64,000 nt of DNA. Source: Kingdonia uniflora (Eukaryota; Streptophyta; Magnoliopsida; Ranunculales; Circaeasteraceae). The position numbers and the translations under genes are program-made. Where the stretch lies: positions 372,001 through 436,000 of the forward strand of contig JACGCM010000325.1 in NCBI GenBank assembly GCA_014058105.1, given 5' to 3'. Under the pieces are notes generated by a model, which ran no database searches, had not been told where the DNA came from, and worked only from the letters and a program-made list of their open reading frames with translations. Positions 54,632-64,000 of the stretch are shown piece after piece. Each line of letters starts with the position of its first letter. Position 1 is the stretch's first letter.

Positions 54632-55746
54632 TGATAGACACGTAATATTTACGTATACAACTCCTAAATTTATATCTACCTAGTCATTTATTAAATAAAT
54701 GTGACACTAATAGTGCTTTTGTTTGTATTTACAGAAATCGGTCACATGATAAACAATTCGTACAATTTTGTAGTTTTTAAAAAAGAATAAGGGTGATGCA
54801 CTCCAACAATGATTCTCATTTGAAGTTGTCAACTAAAGGCCTATACATGGAAGCCCATTGAAGAGAATTAAATATATATATATATATTATTCTCATGAGT
54901 TGTAATGCACGATTTTAGGCATTGTTTAGGGGATTTTATATTAATGATAATTTTTAGTAACCCTTCCTATACTCTATAAATAGGAGGGGAATCCTTCCCA
55001 TGAGAGATCATCTTGGAGAGTGCAAATCAAAAGTTCATAGCAATAAAGCTTATTTTTTCTCTTGTACTTGTCTTTTAATTTTATGGTAGTAATAGTAGTA
55101 TGACAATGATAAAAGGGATGAGTAGCTAGTCTTCTTAGCCAAGGTTAGAGGAAGCTCCACCCAATATAGCCTTAGTGTAGATTGTGTAGCTTAGTTAGAA
55201 TAATTACCTTCTCTTTATCCTTAAATTTTACATATTCGTATTCCTTCGCCCAATGCTTGACCATAGCTAGGATTAAGAGGAATAATGAAATTATATAACA
55301 ATCTTGTTAGACCATAACAAGATAGCTTAGGAACATGGGGAAGAGAATATAATCCATACTCATCAACTAGACCATGGTTGAGTAAGTTGGTTTATGGGTA
55401 GTTCCCAATTACCAAATCTCATATATTTTTTGATGTATTGCATATGCCCGACTAAGGATGTGCGATACGGGAACTCGTAATTTACTTTAATTATTTATGC
55501 TATCTAAGGGTTTTAAAGGGTGGAGTGGAATCTATGCCTTGGTTTCCACACTAATTTATCTTTTAATTTGTTTCATTCTTCTTTTAATTTCAAAACCTAC
55601 ACAAACTCGTTGTAATTGGATAAAACTAGTAGCTCAAAGTATAATTCACACTGCAAGTCTCTTGGGATACGACCCCGCTTACCCTTGTACTTAATGGTAC
55701 ACCGTGTACTTGCGGGTCTTTTAAGACGTTGGTTTATAATCGATCA
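54632..55746 (+). repeat. Solo LTR of family X
   Basis: 1115 bp, TGATAGACAC ... AATCGATCA, flanked by AACTT (54627-54631) and AACCT (55747-55751), a 5 bp TSD with one change. It is the uninterrupted reference for the LTR of element E (4132-5178 plus 13226-13270). TATA box at 54975-54982. The ORF 55497-55694 inside is not a gene. Confidence 0.88.
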
Positions 55747-56080
55747 AACCTTATAATCTGTTTATAATAATCGAGCTCTAAAAAATATATCTTGTAACAT
55801 GAAATATGTGTAAGGAATTATGTTCGACCTGGGTGGCTGAAATTGATTTAGGGAGATAGAAAACTGTAAAAGCTTTTAAAAGGGGAATTCGAGCTGAGAG
55901 AGGTCATTTTGAAAATTTTGATTTGGAAAGAATAAACTCGATATAGAATAGGTCGAAATAACAGAGGTCGATAAGGAGAGATATGTTTAAATAACTTTTC
56001 TCAAGATACTAGGGTGTTCTACTATGAAAGAATAGAATAATATTATGAAATGTGGGGGATCCGCAGCAATCTAGAAACTG

Positions 56081-56088
56081 TATAAAAT
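56081..56088 (+). promoter_or_regulatory. TATA box of antisense unit 2 in B2
   Basis: TATAAAAT in CTGTATAAAATAGGGGG, aligned with 30879-30886 in B1 and 40 nt upstream of the ORF2 ATG (56128). Confidence 0.5.
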
Positions 56089-56127
56089 AGGGGGAAATAA
56101 GCTTGAAGCAGGTGGTAGCAAATAGAA

Positions 56128-56481
56128 ATGGAGTAGACTCGATCTGAGAGAATTCGATATACCGCGGAGGGGCGATTGATGATAAAGATAGCTGATGTGT
56201 GAGAATGAATTTTTGGCCTATTGGACTATGATGCTGAACTACCAGTGAGAAAGTGTCAATTTGAAGGTTTAGATTGGATGGGTAGGGAACGTGAGTATGA
56301 ATGTCGCTTCTATGAGGAGCTATTTTGGGAAATGATGGTAGAACCTGGAGCTCAAAAAGTTACTGTGAGATTGATTGCTAAAGAAGAGAACGAATTAGAA
56401 GATGTGAGGATTGTTGGAGGCAAAATGATCAGATGTAGTTCCTTAGGACACCAGGGATGTTATAGGTATAATTATATGTGA
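56128..56481 (+). pseudogene. Antisense accessory ORF2 of B2
   Basis: Starts M-E then a stop at codon 3, two further stops near codons 24 and 26, then an open 86-codon stretch from 56221: MDYDAELPVRKCQFEGLDW, REREYECRFYEELFWEM, VTVRLIAKEENELEDV. The B1 copy is open at the N-terminus and broken later, so the two copies decayed independently. No domain recognised; acidic, probably soluble. Confidence 0.5.
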
Positions 56482-56709
56482 GGAAGTGAATTATGACAAG
56501 AGTGTAATGATAATAAAGTTAATGTATATAGGGGCGGTAGGAGTATATGTAATTATATTGGCTCGAATAATTGCGAAAGAAATGAAATGAGAATGAAGTT
56601 TGAATATGTCCTCTATTGTTGTGAATGTTGTTTGTGACTGTTGTGAAAAATAAATTTGAATATTTATTTTATGAAATTTTGAGAGCTTTGGAAGTGACGT
56701 TTTTACTTC

Positions 56710-56717
56710 TATAAGTA
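56710..56717 (+). promoter_or_regulatory. TATA box of antisense unit 3 in B2
   Basis: TATAAGTA, aligned to TATAAATA at 31426 in B1. A TGACGT element lies about 15 bp upstream (GAAGTGACGTTT). Confidence 0.4.
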
Positions 56718-56815
56718 GAAGAAGCAGAAAAAATAGAAGATGTAGGTAGCTTTTGATTTTGTCTCTTGTGCAAATAACAGGGAAAGTTTGACTATGAGTA
56801 AGTGTTGATTCATCA

Positions 56816-59160
56816 TGAATGTGGGGAGGTCAGAGGAAGATTTAGAAAAGAGAAATGATAATAGTTTAAAATATAGTGTAAAAGGTAATGATGGGAAAGT
56901 GTTTTTACCGAAAAGGTGTAAGACATCTGACATTGATTGTGGAGGGGATGCCTCAGTTCCAAAATCGAGAACGGCTTGGGCGATGCTCAATAACAACTAG
57001 CAGTTAGAGAGAGAAAAATATAAGGAATGCTTCATCTTCGTCATTAAAAGGTTTCTCAACTTCTGAGAGAGGAAATAGGAAAAATAGCAAAAATAATTAT
57101 GGGAAATTAATTGAGAGTTATCAATAGTCAAAACGAGAGAGAGTTGCAGAAATAGAGTCACGAAGGTGGTTATACAATAGCGTTGTGAGAGAAGGATTTG
57201 GCACTGCGTCAGATTCACACTCCAACATAAAAGGTTACTGGAGGATTTTTAATATTTTGAATGTGTTGCTTTTGAAAATCATTTTTTGTGGTAGGTAAAT
57301 CTAAAAATTTCCATTGACAGCAATCTATAAAAACTTGTTTGATATATTTGTAAACATGATATGTGAATGATATATGTATGTGGGTGATATATGTGCAAAA
57401 GATAATAATTGGTACTTGGACCTGTATGTAGGTCGAACGTGATGAGTGTTGTGTAGGATCAAACCCTCATCTGTACATTTTTAGTTGATATGGAGACCTT
57501 ACCTGTTAATGAGGCGCTAGCCTCTGGTCAATCGGCGGAGTCCGAGACTATAATGTCTGATAGGGAAGAAAAAGTCGGGGTTATTCAATTTCTAAATTTC
57601 CCTGGAAAGTTGGTATCCTATCCTTCGAATTCTGATGTTTTCATAGAGTTTTGTAAAGCCAAGGCTACTATAGGGGGAAGATAGGGTAATTGTGTAGATC
57701 ATGCCGGTAGGCATTTTAGGAGTTGCATTATAGCAACTGGAGAGGAACACTTTTAGGAGTTGTATTGACTCTGTGATTGTTTGAACGGTTTGGAATGTTA
57801 TAATCTGATGGAATTTTGTTTGTTGGATAGAATTTTATAGGCTAAGATATTCTTATAAACCATGTGTAGGAACTTAAGGAAATGCATCTTAGAATAAAAG
57901 ATTTAGAGACTGAGCTCGCTAAGGAGAGAGACACCTTAGCGCCCTTGTTGTCTTCGCAAGCAGAACTACAGGTTAGAAAAGAGCAAGAAATATTTAACTT
58001 GAATGCCTCGTCTGTCTAGAGCTACAAAGTCAGAGGAAGGATTATGCCATTCTCTGGTCAGTTTGAAGGATCAAATGATCAACAAAATAAATGAACAAGA
58101 GCAAACTCGAGCTGATCTAGTGAGTATCAGAAATGAGCTGGCCTAATTGCAAAAGAAAATAGTTAAGAAAGATAGCGAGCTGAAGAAAGCTCGAGATGAC
58201 CTATGTACCCTTGAAGCTGCGGTTGAGTAGTTGACTGCAGTCTTACATGTTAAGGATATGGAGTTTCGGATGGTGCAAATGAAGTGTGATAAGTTGAATG
58301 AGAGGGTGGTGCAATTGAAGATCGATTTAGTCCAGGGCAATTCGCATGCCAGAAACGCCAAGGCTGGAGAGCGCTCGAGAAAAAATAAAAGTGACGTCAA
58401 GGTCTCCCATGATCAAGGGGATGCAGTTAGCCTATCAGCTCGAATAAGAGAACTGGAGGGAAATATAGCTCGAACTTAAGATCATGTGCAAAAAGGAAAT
58501 AAACGGTTAAGGGAGTGCCAAAATAAGCTGGACGCTACTCTTGTCATGAAATAAGAGTTAGAGTAGGTTATCAGGGATACGTAGATTTTGATAAAGAAGA
58601 AAGATGAGTTGTTAACGAAATCTCTTGTTGGGGATGATTTAAACAGGGAGCTTAAGAAACTTCGTGCTCAGGTGACGGATTTGATGGCGATAAACCAGGC
58701 TGAATAAGCTAAAGCTGCAGAGAAAGTGAGGAAGAACATCGAATTTACTTCCCGCATAGATAGTCAAATGAATTGGCAACAAGCACGGCATAATAGGTTG
58801 AAAGAGCGCCTAAAAATGGCAAGAAAGAATTTCTCAAGGATGGTTATGCCATAGGGTCTGAACTCTGAGATGTCAATGGCACTGATTGCCCATTTTGTTG
58901 AGGAAATTAAAAGGCTCGAGTTAGAGAAGGATGCCTTGCATCACTGCTTGTCGGGTAGAGGATGCATTTGTAGAGCTGAAGTAGATTGAGGAAACTACAT
59001 GAACTCCATGGAAATAGAGTTTGGTCCTCGACTTGCTGAATTGGCTGAGCAGGGAAAGGTCATTGTGGCAACTCTTGCTCGAGAGTTTATGACTGATCGT
59101 ACTCCTGCTGTAGGGGAAAGCGTGGTTGACCTACGAATAATAGAAAAGAATTCTTTGTAG
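56816..59160 (+). pseudogene. Antisense gene ORF3 of B2, internally deleted
   Basis: Exon 1 (56816-57233) starts MNVGRSEEDLEKRNDNSLK and has GNDGKVFLPKR. Donor GTTACT, acceptor TGTAG at 57431, exon 2 from 57432 with NFPGKLVSYPSNSDVFIEFCKAKA, truncated near 57760. The Transposase_28-like segment and the basic exons are deleted. Exon 5 (57870-57971) has HLRIKDLETELAKERDTL and keeps its TGTAG acceptor and GTTAG donor. Exon 6 (about 58010-59160) is a coiled coil, with the C-terminal GCICRAEVD, GNYMNSMEIEFGPRLAEL and EKNSL before the TAG. Parallels B1 exon by exon; stops at several sites. Confidence 0.55.
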
Positions 59161-59189
59161 TTGTTGTAAATATGACCTTAAAAAGTATC

Positions 59190-59362
59190 TATCATAGACA
59201 TATTGAGGCATGAAAACTAGTTTTACCTATGCTTTATTTTATGTCTGGTAAAGTTCTTTGATTGAAAACTAGTATTACCTTCATTTTAATCTTATAGTAG
59301 TAATGTCGCAGCCATATTGAGTGAGATGAAAACTTGTTTAACCTTTAATTTATCGTATGCCT
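59190..59362. repeat. Decayed 162 bp repeat units in B2
   Basis: ATGAAAACTAGTTTTACC, AAAACTAGTATTACC and ATGAAAACTTGTTTAACC recur with shortened spacing. Same unit as 36060-36945 but diverged; cut by the A2 LTR at 59363. Confidence 0.7.
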
Positions 59363-60087
59363 TGTAGGGACCTAACTTCGTTTGGAGGTGAAGTTGATTC
59401 TTACAACGTAAAATCAATCTTCAATCAAAGGGATGCAAGCAATTGGTCTAGAGTAAGAACTAACTTAAGATAAATACTTGTGTAGAGGCCCGAATGTGGC
59501 TCTTTGCAACCTCTGATGTGGATTTTTAAGATAGATTATATTACTGAAGAGTAATTGGTGGGCTCGAATACAGTGTGCACTGGGAGGTTGAAGGTAAAAT
59601 GCAAGGTCCCGGAGATGATTTTTCTAACTCCTACTTGGTTTCCCCTCACCTCTATTTATAGAGACATAGGAAGCTGAGTCACCAAATATGGGTCAGGATT
59701 ACATGATTACTGTCAGGAAATCCTGGCGAGTTATGGCACCAGCTCTGTCTACGATGTCACTGTGATAGATGTCTGATGTGTCTCTATACTTTGGCACTGT
59801 GGCACAGTGGTCGGCCTGTCACTATAGTTGTAAAGGTCAATCATTACGACAGCTTGTCTGGTGAGCTGGCTGTCTGTCCTGACATACTTCGACCATGCGT
59901 AGATATGGCCGAAGAGTATCTGTTGCGACATGTTAGTCCGTCGTCGATGCTTTGTCTTGTGTTGAAGCTTTGTCTTCGGAGGATCTCTGGGGAATCTGTT
60001 TTAGGGATTGAGTAGGTATCAATAAATTCGAGTAGGCTATGAAGTTGTTTTCGACTGTCTGTCAAAGGCTACGAGTAGGCTACTACA
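59363..60087 (-). repeat. 3' LTR of A2
   Basis: 725 bp, TGTAGTAGCC ... GGTCCCTACA on the minus strand; matches 12503-13225. An intact polypurine tract CTGAGAGGGGGCAAA (minus strand) flanks it at 60088-60102. TATA motif at about 59651-59660 (minus). Confidence 0.92.
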
Positions 60088-60253
60088 TTTGCCCCCTCTC
60101 AGTGAAGGTCTCGAAGCCTGGTGGAGAGGTGTTCGCTGAGAAAACTGTTCTATCTTAGAATCTGAGCTGTTTGACTGTTGGCTTTTGGGTAAGTAATAAA
60201 AGAGGGTAATTAAAATGTGCAGGTGGTTATAGGGTAATAAATGAGGTGAAGGC

Positions 60254-60260
60254 TATAAAG
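60254..60260 (+). promoter_or_regulatory. TATA box of antisense ORF1a in A2
   Basis: TATAAAG, conserved with 6047-6053 in A1, 87 nt upstream of the ATG at 60341. Confidence 0.45.
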
Positions 60261-60340
60261 ATTGGTTATTGTGAAGGGATGATGTATCTTCTCCCTTTTA
60301 CGGTAGTCATCTGCTCTTTCTTATGATTCTGAACATTTGA

Positions 60341-60826
60341 ATGGATACCACGCCAAACACGCATTACCAGAAGAGGATGGGCTTTGCTCACGATCGTCGA
60401 GTGGGGTGGAAGATGGCGGAGCTGCATATAAACTTTTTTAGGCAACATGATCAGATCTGGGACATGCCGGACCTTATGGAGGTAGGACCTGAGGAGTATA
60501 TCAATGGTGATCCTTATGCCTATCTGTGGGAACAACTGAGTTTTCACTTTACGACTGCTGAGAGGCACTATTTCTTTCTGATGGCTCTGGCCGAAAGTCT
60601 TGTTTGTGCAAAAGAGGTCATCGTGGAGCAAAACGCAGCAAACGGAACTGGACCTTCCGGACGTAGGGCTATTGGTTGGTGTGGTGGATATTTGTATTTT
60701 CGCATGCTTTTGTTTTTCTGTATGGGGTTTTTTGCTTGGGGTTGTAGTAGGAATGTAATTTGTTTGCTTGATCGGAAATTTGGAATTGACATAATATTTT
60801 ATGTACACTGGTATTACTGTGTTTGA
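60341..60826 (+). CDS. Antisense accessory ORF1a of A2 (YxW family)
   Basis: Intact 161-codon ORF. Residues 1-110 match A1 (6134-6474): KMAELHINFF, WDMPDLMEVGPEEYINGDPYAYLWEQLSF, FTTAERHYFFLMALAESLV, GPSGRR. The A1 stop TGA aligns with a TGG here, so residues from about 111 on (hydrophobic, Phe/Cys/Trp-rich) are probably a read-through of the former 3' UTR rather than a true transmembrane domain. Opposite strand to gag-pol, own TATA box, no signal peptide, no known domain. Shares the pattern with ORF1b downstream (M-P-D-L-x-E-V, G-x-P-x-A-Y-x-W), suggesting a tandem duplication. Function unknown. Confidence 0.6.
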   Translation: MDTTPNTHYQKRMGFAHDRRVGWKMAELHINFFRQHDQIWDMPDLMEVGPEEYINGDPYAYLWEQLSFHFTTAERHYFFLMALAESLVCAKEVIVEQNAANGTGPSGRRAIGWCGGYLYFRMLLFFCMGFFAWGCSRNVICLLDRKFGIDIIFYVHWYYCV

Positions 60827-61257
60827 TTGATAATATAGACGAATGGAGACAAAACTCTTATAGGCGCGCTTAGTACACGTATGTTATCGAACTGCTAGTG
60901 ATGTCGAGGTATAATGATATGATTAAAGGTAATGGTAGTTGAAGGTTATGATGAGATATTGTTGTGATGATCGATGGTTATAAAGGATGAATGCTCGACG
61001 CTGGAGGTACACTCGATTTGAAGTCCTCGAGAATGAGGTTTGAATGCAGGTACCGACGAATCAGTTAGGTCTAGGAAGTTGGAAAGATTGTATGTTGACT
61101 TTTCGTGGTTAGAAATTAAAGGTTACCATTAATTCAGTTAAGGAAGAGAGAAAGTTGTAGTTGGTTTGTAGGTGTTAAAGGGGGTAGGATGGAGGGAATT
61201 TATTCATCTGTTCTGCAACATTCTCTTCATCTGTTTCTTTAATTTGGTTTGATCAAC
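60827..61257. other. Spacer between ORF1a and ORF1b of A2
   Basis: No ORF. Up to about 61130 it matches A1 6480-6925. Probably the 3' UTR of ORF1a and the promoter of ORF1b; the leader before 61258 is CT-rich (TCTGTTCTGCAACATTCTCT). Confidence 0.4.
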
Positions 61258-61575
61258 ATGGCTGGAAACGTACCCGTTCAGGAAGATCAAGCGGTGGTGA
61301 TTGCTAGGAAAATCAAAGAGGCCTTGTTGGGTCTGCAACAGAGGTTCGGCATAGAGGAAGATATTAATGTTAAAATGCCAGACCTTTTTGAAGTTGAACA
61401 CGGGGCACCACTCTACGGCATGCCCTTCGCGTACTGGTGGGGAATAGTACAGAAGATGGGGCCGTTACCCAGCCATCGGCTGTCTCTTCTCAAAGGCTTC
61501 GCAGAGGATATTGTAGAACAGGAGGATGAGGATGCAGCAGCCGTGGTTGAGGAGAAGCATCCCGCTAGCGAATAA
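61258..61575 (+). CDS. Antisense accessory ORF1b of A2 (YxW family), intact
   Basis: Start chosen at MAGNVPVQED because ATCAACATGG is a better context than the in-frame ATG nine bases upstream and the leader ends there. 105 residues, no stops: KIKEALLGLQQRFGIEEDINVKMPDLFEVEHGAPLYGMPFAYWWGIV, LPSHRLSLLKGFAEDIVEQEDED, acidic tail ending EKHPASE. It is similar to ORF1a (MPDL.EV ... G.P.AY.W ... R ... AE..V). It is the only accessory ORF in the window with no visible lesion over its expected length. Small, acidic, likely soluble. No domain recognised. Confidence 0.6.
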   Translation: MAGNVPVQEDQAVVIARKIKEALLGLQQRFGIEEDINVKMPDLFEVEHGAPLYGMPFAYWWGIVQKMGPLPSHRLSLLKGFAEDIVEQEDEDAAAVVEEKHPASE

Positions 61576-62400
61576 GGTCCTCTGTTTTATGTTTTCTTGT
61601 TATTGATGTCCTTTAAACTGTTTCTTTTTACTTTCTCTGTACGAGGCTTGTAATGTTCTTCTATCCTTTTGAATAAAAATAGTTTCTTGGAATAATTTAC
61701 TTTGTCGATCTGTGAGTAGTAGTAATATAATATGAATTCTGGACATAGTATCTTGAGTCATTGAGTTGATAGTACAGCTGTCGAAATGTATTGTCTGTGT
61801 TATTTGAAGGAAAGAATGAATTTTGTCGAAGCGAAAGATACAGTGTGTCGAAACTGAAAATATTATCTGTAAGCATAAACTTTTAAATGGTCGAAGTTTA
61901 TGATTATAGTCAGTCGAAGGGTCCAAATTTTTGAATTGAAGGGTGTGTTGTACATCGAAGGTCGATGTATTTGATCAGTTAATTTAAGGATATCTGTTGA
62001 GGATTTTTTGAGACGTAGAATGGTCGAGTACTCAATTTCGGGGATTGCGTCGAAGGTTATGCTTGATTGGACTAGCCGTTCTGACAACCTAGACAGCTGG
62101 TCTGTAAGACTGGTATGTACACCTGGGGCAGTATGTGAAAAGTAATGATGGTGTTTTACTCGTATTACAAAAAAGCTTATGATGCGACTGTTTGGATTTG
62201 ATTGTTTAGTTTTGAATAGGGAGAAAGGTGGTTCGAAAAGCTTCGGTTTTTGCTGGCAGTTTGAAGGAAGGGTACTATTCCTACATGGGAGATACGAGGG
62301 GTACATTCGTCAAAGCACGTTATAACTGAAATGCAGGGGTAGTGGGGTCGTGGTAATGATAGAGGCTAGAAAATCGTGGTGGTTTTGGTTTTTTAAAATA
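61576..62400. other. Spacer upstream of ORF3 in A2
   Basis: No supported plus-strand ORF. The minus ORFs (61600-61926, 61863-62306) are in the gag-pol orientation but show no retroviral motif. Contains several TCGAAG/TCGAAA motifs. Confidence 0.35.
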
Positions 62401-62408
62401 TATATAAG
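62401..62408 (+). promoter_or_regulatory. TATA box of antisense ORF3 in A2
   Basis: TATATAAG following an A/T run. A short leader exon, ending at 62553 with CCG|GTAAGT, follows. Confidence 0.4.
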
Positions 62409-62808
62409 TGTGATGAGAGTAGTTACTGTACGGTTTACTGTAAAAATCAAAGAGTGTGAAGAGAAGAGAACGTACACCATTTTGAACTTGGTGGTGGTTG
62501 CTGTGTTTGTTGTTTTGATCTTGCTGATTCGAGGATAGTACTGCTAATCACCGGTAAGTCTTTTGATTTCTGCCCACTTTACTTTGTTTTTCCCATTTAA
62601 GGGTGTAGGCTATTTTGTGTTTGGGGTTAGGTAAGGAAACTTGGTGGATCTTGGTTTCGACCCATTCTAGGATTTGAGGTAGTTTGGGGGAAGTATAGGG
62701 TTTGAGATCAAAGTTTTGATAAATTTCTAGTGGGGGTAGACGGGATAGGGGGTGTGAAAACAAAATTGTCGAGTTTATCGATCTAAATGCGTGCCTCGTC
62801 TTCTGTAG

Positions 62809-64000
62809 GCTAAAATGCATAACCGTCAAGCTTCAAGATGGAGACTGATAGATGAGGAGATCGAAGAATTCGAAGCTTGTATTTTTGGTCGAGCCCCAAT
62901 GGATGAGGGTAGTGATGTAGAAGTGTTAGATGTTGTAACTGAGGCTCCATTATCTATGGTTCTGCCGGCTGAGGAGGCTTCGGTAACGAGATGTCAAAAG
63001 ACGATAGTGACCAAAGATAGTGATGATAAGGAAACAGTATGGGGGGAGAGGGGTGATGTAGGGCCTTCGGGTTGTGAAGAGGGTGATAAGGTGTAGAGTG
63101 ACGATAGTGGGGATTCGACAGAGTCGGATAGGGTCGAATGTGCCGTTTTAGTTAAAGATAGGATTAGGTTGGATCGGTTTGCCACCAAATTAGAACTCTC
63201 AAAGGTGGGGGTGTATCTGAGTGTTGCAGGGGCAGCGTCGACCTTCAAGTTGAACCCTGGGGAAGGGATTATGGCTTATAGAGGCAAAATTCGATTGGGA
63301 TTGGAGCTTCCTCTTCGAGGACTGGTGAAAGAAGTGCTGAATTTCTGGGGGGTGGCTCCGGTGCAAATGAACAGTAATTTTTAAGAGATGATGAGGGTGA
63401 TAGAGGGGATTAATGTAAAATTGGCTGGTGAGGGAAGAAGTTTGATTAAGTGGTTTGACATTATCACCTTTTACTCGAGGAAGGCTAGTCAGAATCCAGG
63501 GACCTATCACATCCAATGTCACCCAGAAAAAACCTTGGTTCTTTGATCTTTGCTCGACAGGCCAGGGGTGGAATAAAGATTTACTGATAGTAAGGGGTAA
63601 CTATGAGAATGTGGACGAGGATGACCCTTAAAAATTAAATCATGGGGTATATAACGAAAGTAAGTTTACTGTTGAAGGGTTATTGTTGATGTCTATCTGA
63701 AATAAGTGATAACAGTGTTCTTGTTTTAATTTGCAGGTCCAAAGAGTTCGTCTTGGGATAATCCGGTAAATTATATTGATACTCTGCTTGAAGCTAGTGA
63801 AGACTGGGTAAATTATGTGTTTGAGAGTCTCAAAATCAAAAGGCAAAGGTGGAAGAAGGCGAATTCCCTACTTCGAGACGTACTCGCTACACCGAAGCTA
63901 CCAAAGAGAAAAAGAGGTGAAGGTGTTTCAAAGGGACAAAAAGATATGGGAGGGGAAGAGTTGCCAAGGAACTACCAGTTTGTGCCAAGATTGCGTAGGG
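62809..64000 (+). pseudogene. Antisense gene ORF3 of A2 (Transposase_28-like), continues past window
   Basis: A non-coding leader exon is spliced (donor GTAAGT at 62554, acceptor CTTCTGTAG ending 62808) to an exon with ATG at 62815: MHNRQASRWRLIDEEIEEFEA, acidic/Ser-rich linker, one stop TAG at 63094, then FKLNPGEGIMAYRGKIRLGLELPLRGLVKEVLNFWGVAPVQMN. After a TAA (63382) comes RSLIKWFDIITFYSRKA. After a frameshift near 63530 it reads PWFFDLCSTGQGWNKDLLIVRGNYENVDEDDP. Intron 2: donor GTAAGT at 63660, acceptor TTTGCAG ending 63736. The next exon gives WDNPVNYIDTLLEASEDW and the basic PKLPKRKRGEG, open to the edge. It aligns with B1 exons 2-3 at the same intron position. Likely nuclear. Confidence 0.55.

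Larger units (their letters stand above)
52896..59362 (-). mobile_element. Element B2, second B-family Tat copy (3' half)
   Basis: The LTR 52896-53373 and everything to 59362 match B1 29374-36950 in the same orientation. Present: 3' LTR, purine tract, antisense units 1-3 and two to three units of the tandem repeat. It is interrupted by a solo X LTR (54632-55746) and cut at 59362 by element A2. Its gag-pol lies right of the window, beyond A2, or is lost. It carries a deletion of the central exons of ORF3. Confidence 0.85.
59363..64000 (-). mobile_element. Element A2, second A-family Tat copy (3' end)
   Basis: 3' LTR (59363-60087) and the first 3.9 kb of the 3' region, which codes only on the plus strand. 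Integrase and the rest lie right of the window. More complete than A1 in this region: it keeps a second ORF1-like gene and an ORF3 gene that A1 lost. Inserted in the tandem-repeat zone of B2. Confidence 0.85.

Noticed and set aside
60710..60826. Transmembrane domain at the end of ORF1a
   Set aside because: It appears only because a stop codon present in A1 is lost in A2, so it is read-through rather than a designed domain.
61863..62829. Minus-strand ORFs (61863-62306, 62548-62829) as part of A2 gag-pol or env
   Set aside because: They lack any retroviral motif and lie opposite the spliced antisense gene and its promoter. Likely shadows.

Overview
This 64 kb window is typical of a plant nuclear genome, most likely a eudicot. 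It is AT-rich and nearly all gene-poor. It holds a small cluster of phytocyanin (plantacyanin-like blue copper protein) genes with plant-type introns and TATA boxes. Around the cluster lie nested, decayed LTR retrotransposons with plant-specific signatures: Athila-clade and Tat-clade Ty3/gypsy elements, a tRNA-Asp primer-binding site, a duplicated archaeal-type RNase H, Copia-like LTR fragments and an L1-type LINE fragment. Species cannot be named from sequence alone. No prokaryotic, organellar or CRISPR features were seen.

Layout. 1-13270: 3' part of a pol-less Athila-like element E (+ strand). Its 3' LTR (family X) is split by an ~8 kb Tat-clade element A1 (- strand, 5176-13225). 13271-13957: remnant of another Athila-like 3' end (- strand). 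13958-19721: the phytocyanin cluster (all - strand): a signal-peptide relic, one two-exon gene with a frameshift and a substituted copper ligand, and one clear pseudogene. A solo LTR with a perfect target-site duplication (TSD) and a Copia-like LTR are interspersed. 19722-20390: low-information DNA with one unrecognised ORF. 20391-47019: one Athila element (- strand) split into two halves by a 14.7 kb Tat-clade element B1 (28757-43421, TSD GGGAC on both sides); a 5'-truncated LINE sits in the Athila 5' LTR. 47020-50000: Copia-like LTR fragments and featureless AT-rich DNA. 50000-52895: LTR, gag and protease of another Tat-type element D1 (+ strand). It is cut by the 3' half of a second B-family element B2 (52896-59362, - strand), which itself carries a solo X LTR. 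59363-64000: 3' LTR and 3' region of a second A-family element A2, running off the right edge.

The most interesting content is in the Tat-clade elements. Between integrase and the 3' LTR, on the strand opposite gag-pol, both families carry a set of accessory genes. Each B-family gene has its own TATA box at matching positions in B1 and B2. There is (1) a short ORF1 with a Tyr-x-Trp ... Arg signature, (2) in B elements an ORF2 centred on YDAELPV, and (3) a multi-exon ORF3 with apparent GT...AG introns. ORF3 includes a segment resembling the plant 'putative gypsy type transposon' (Transposase_28-like) family, a basic segment, a long coiled coil and a conserved C-terminal motif. The A and B families are diverged in their LTRs yet share ORF1-like and ORF3-like proteins, which argues that the antisense module was once under coding selection. 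Extra and antisense ORFs are known in Tat-clade elements (maize Grande is the classic case). The three-promoter, spliced arrangement here is what most deserves follow-up. Every copy in the window is mutated.
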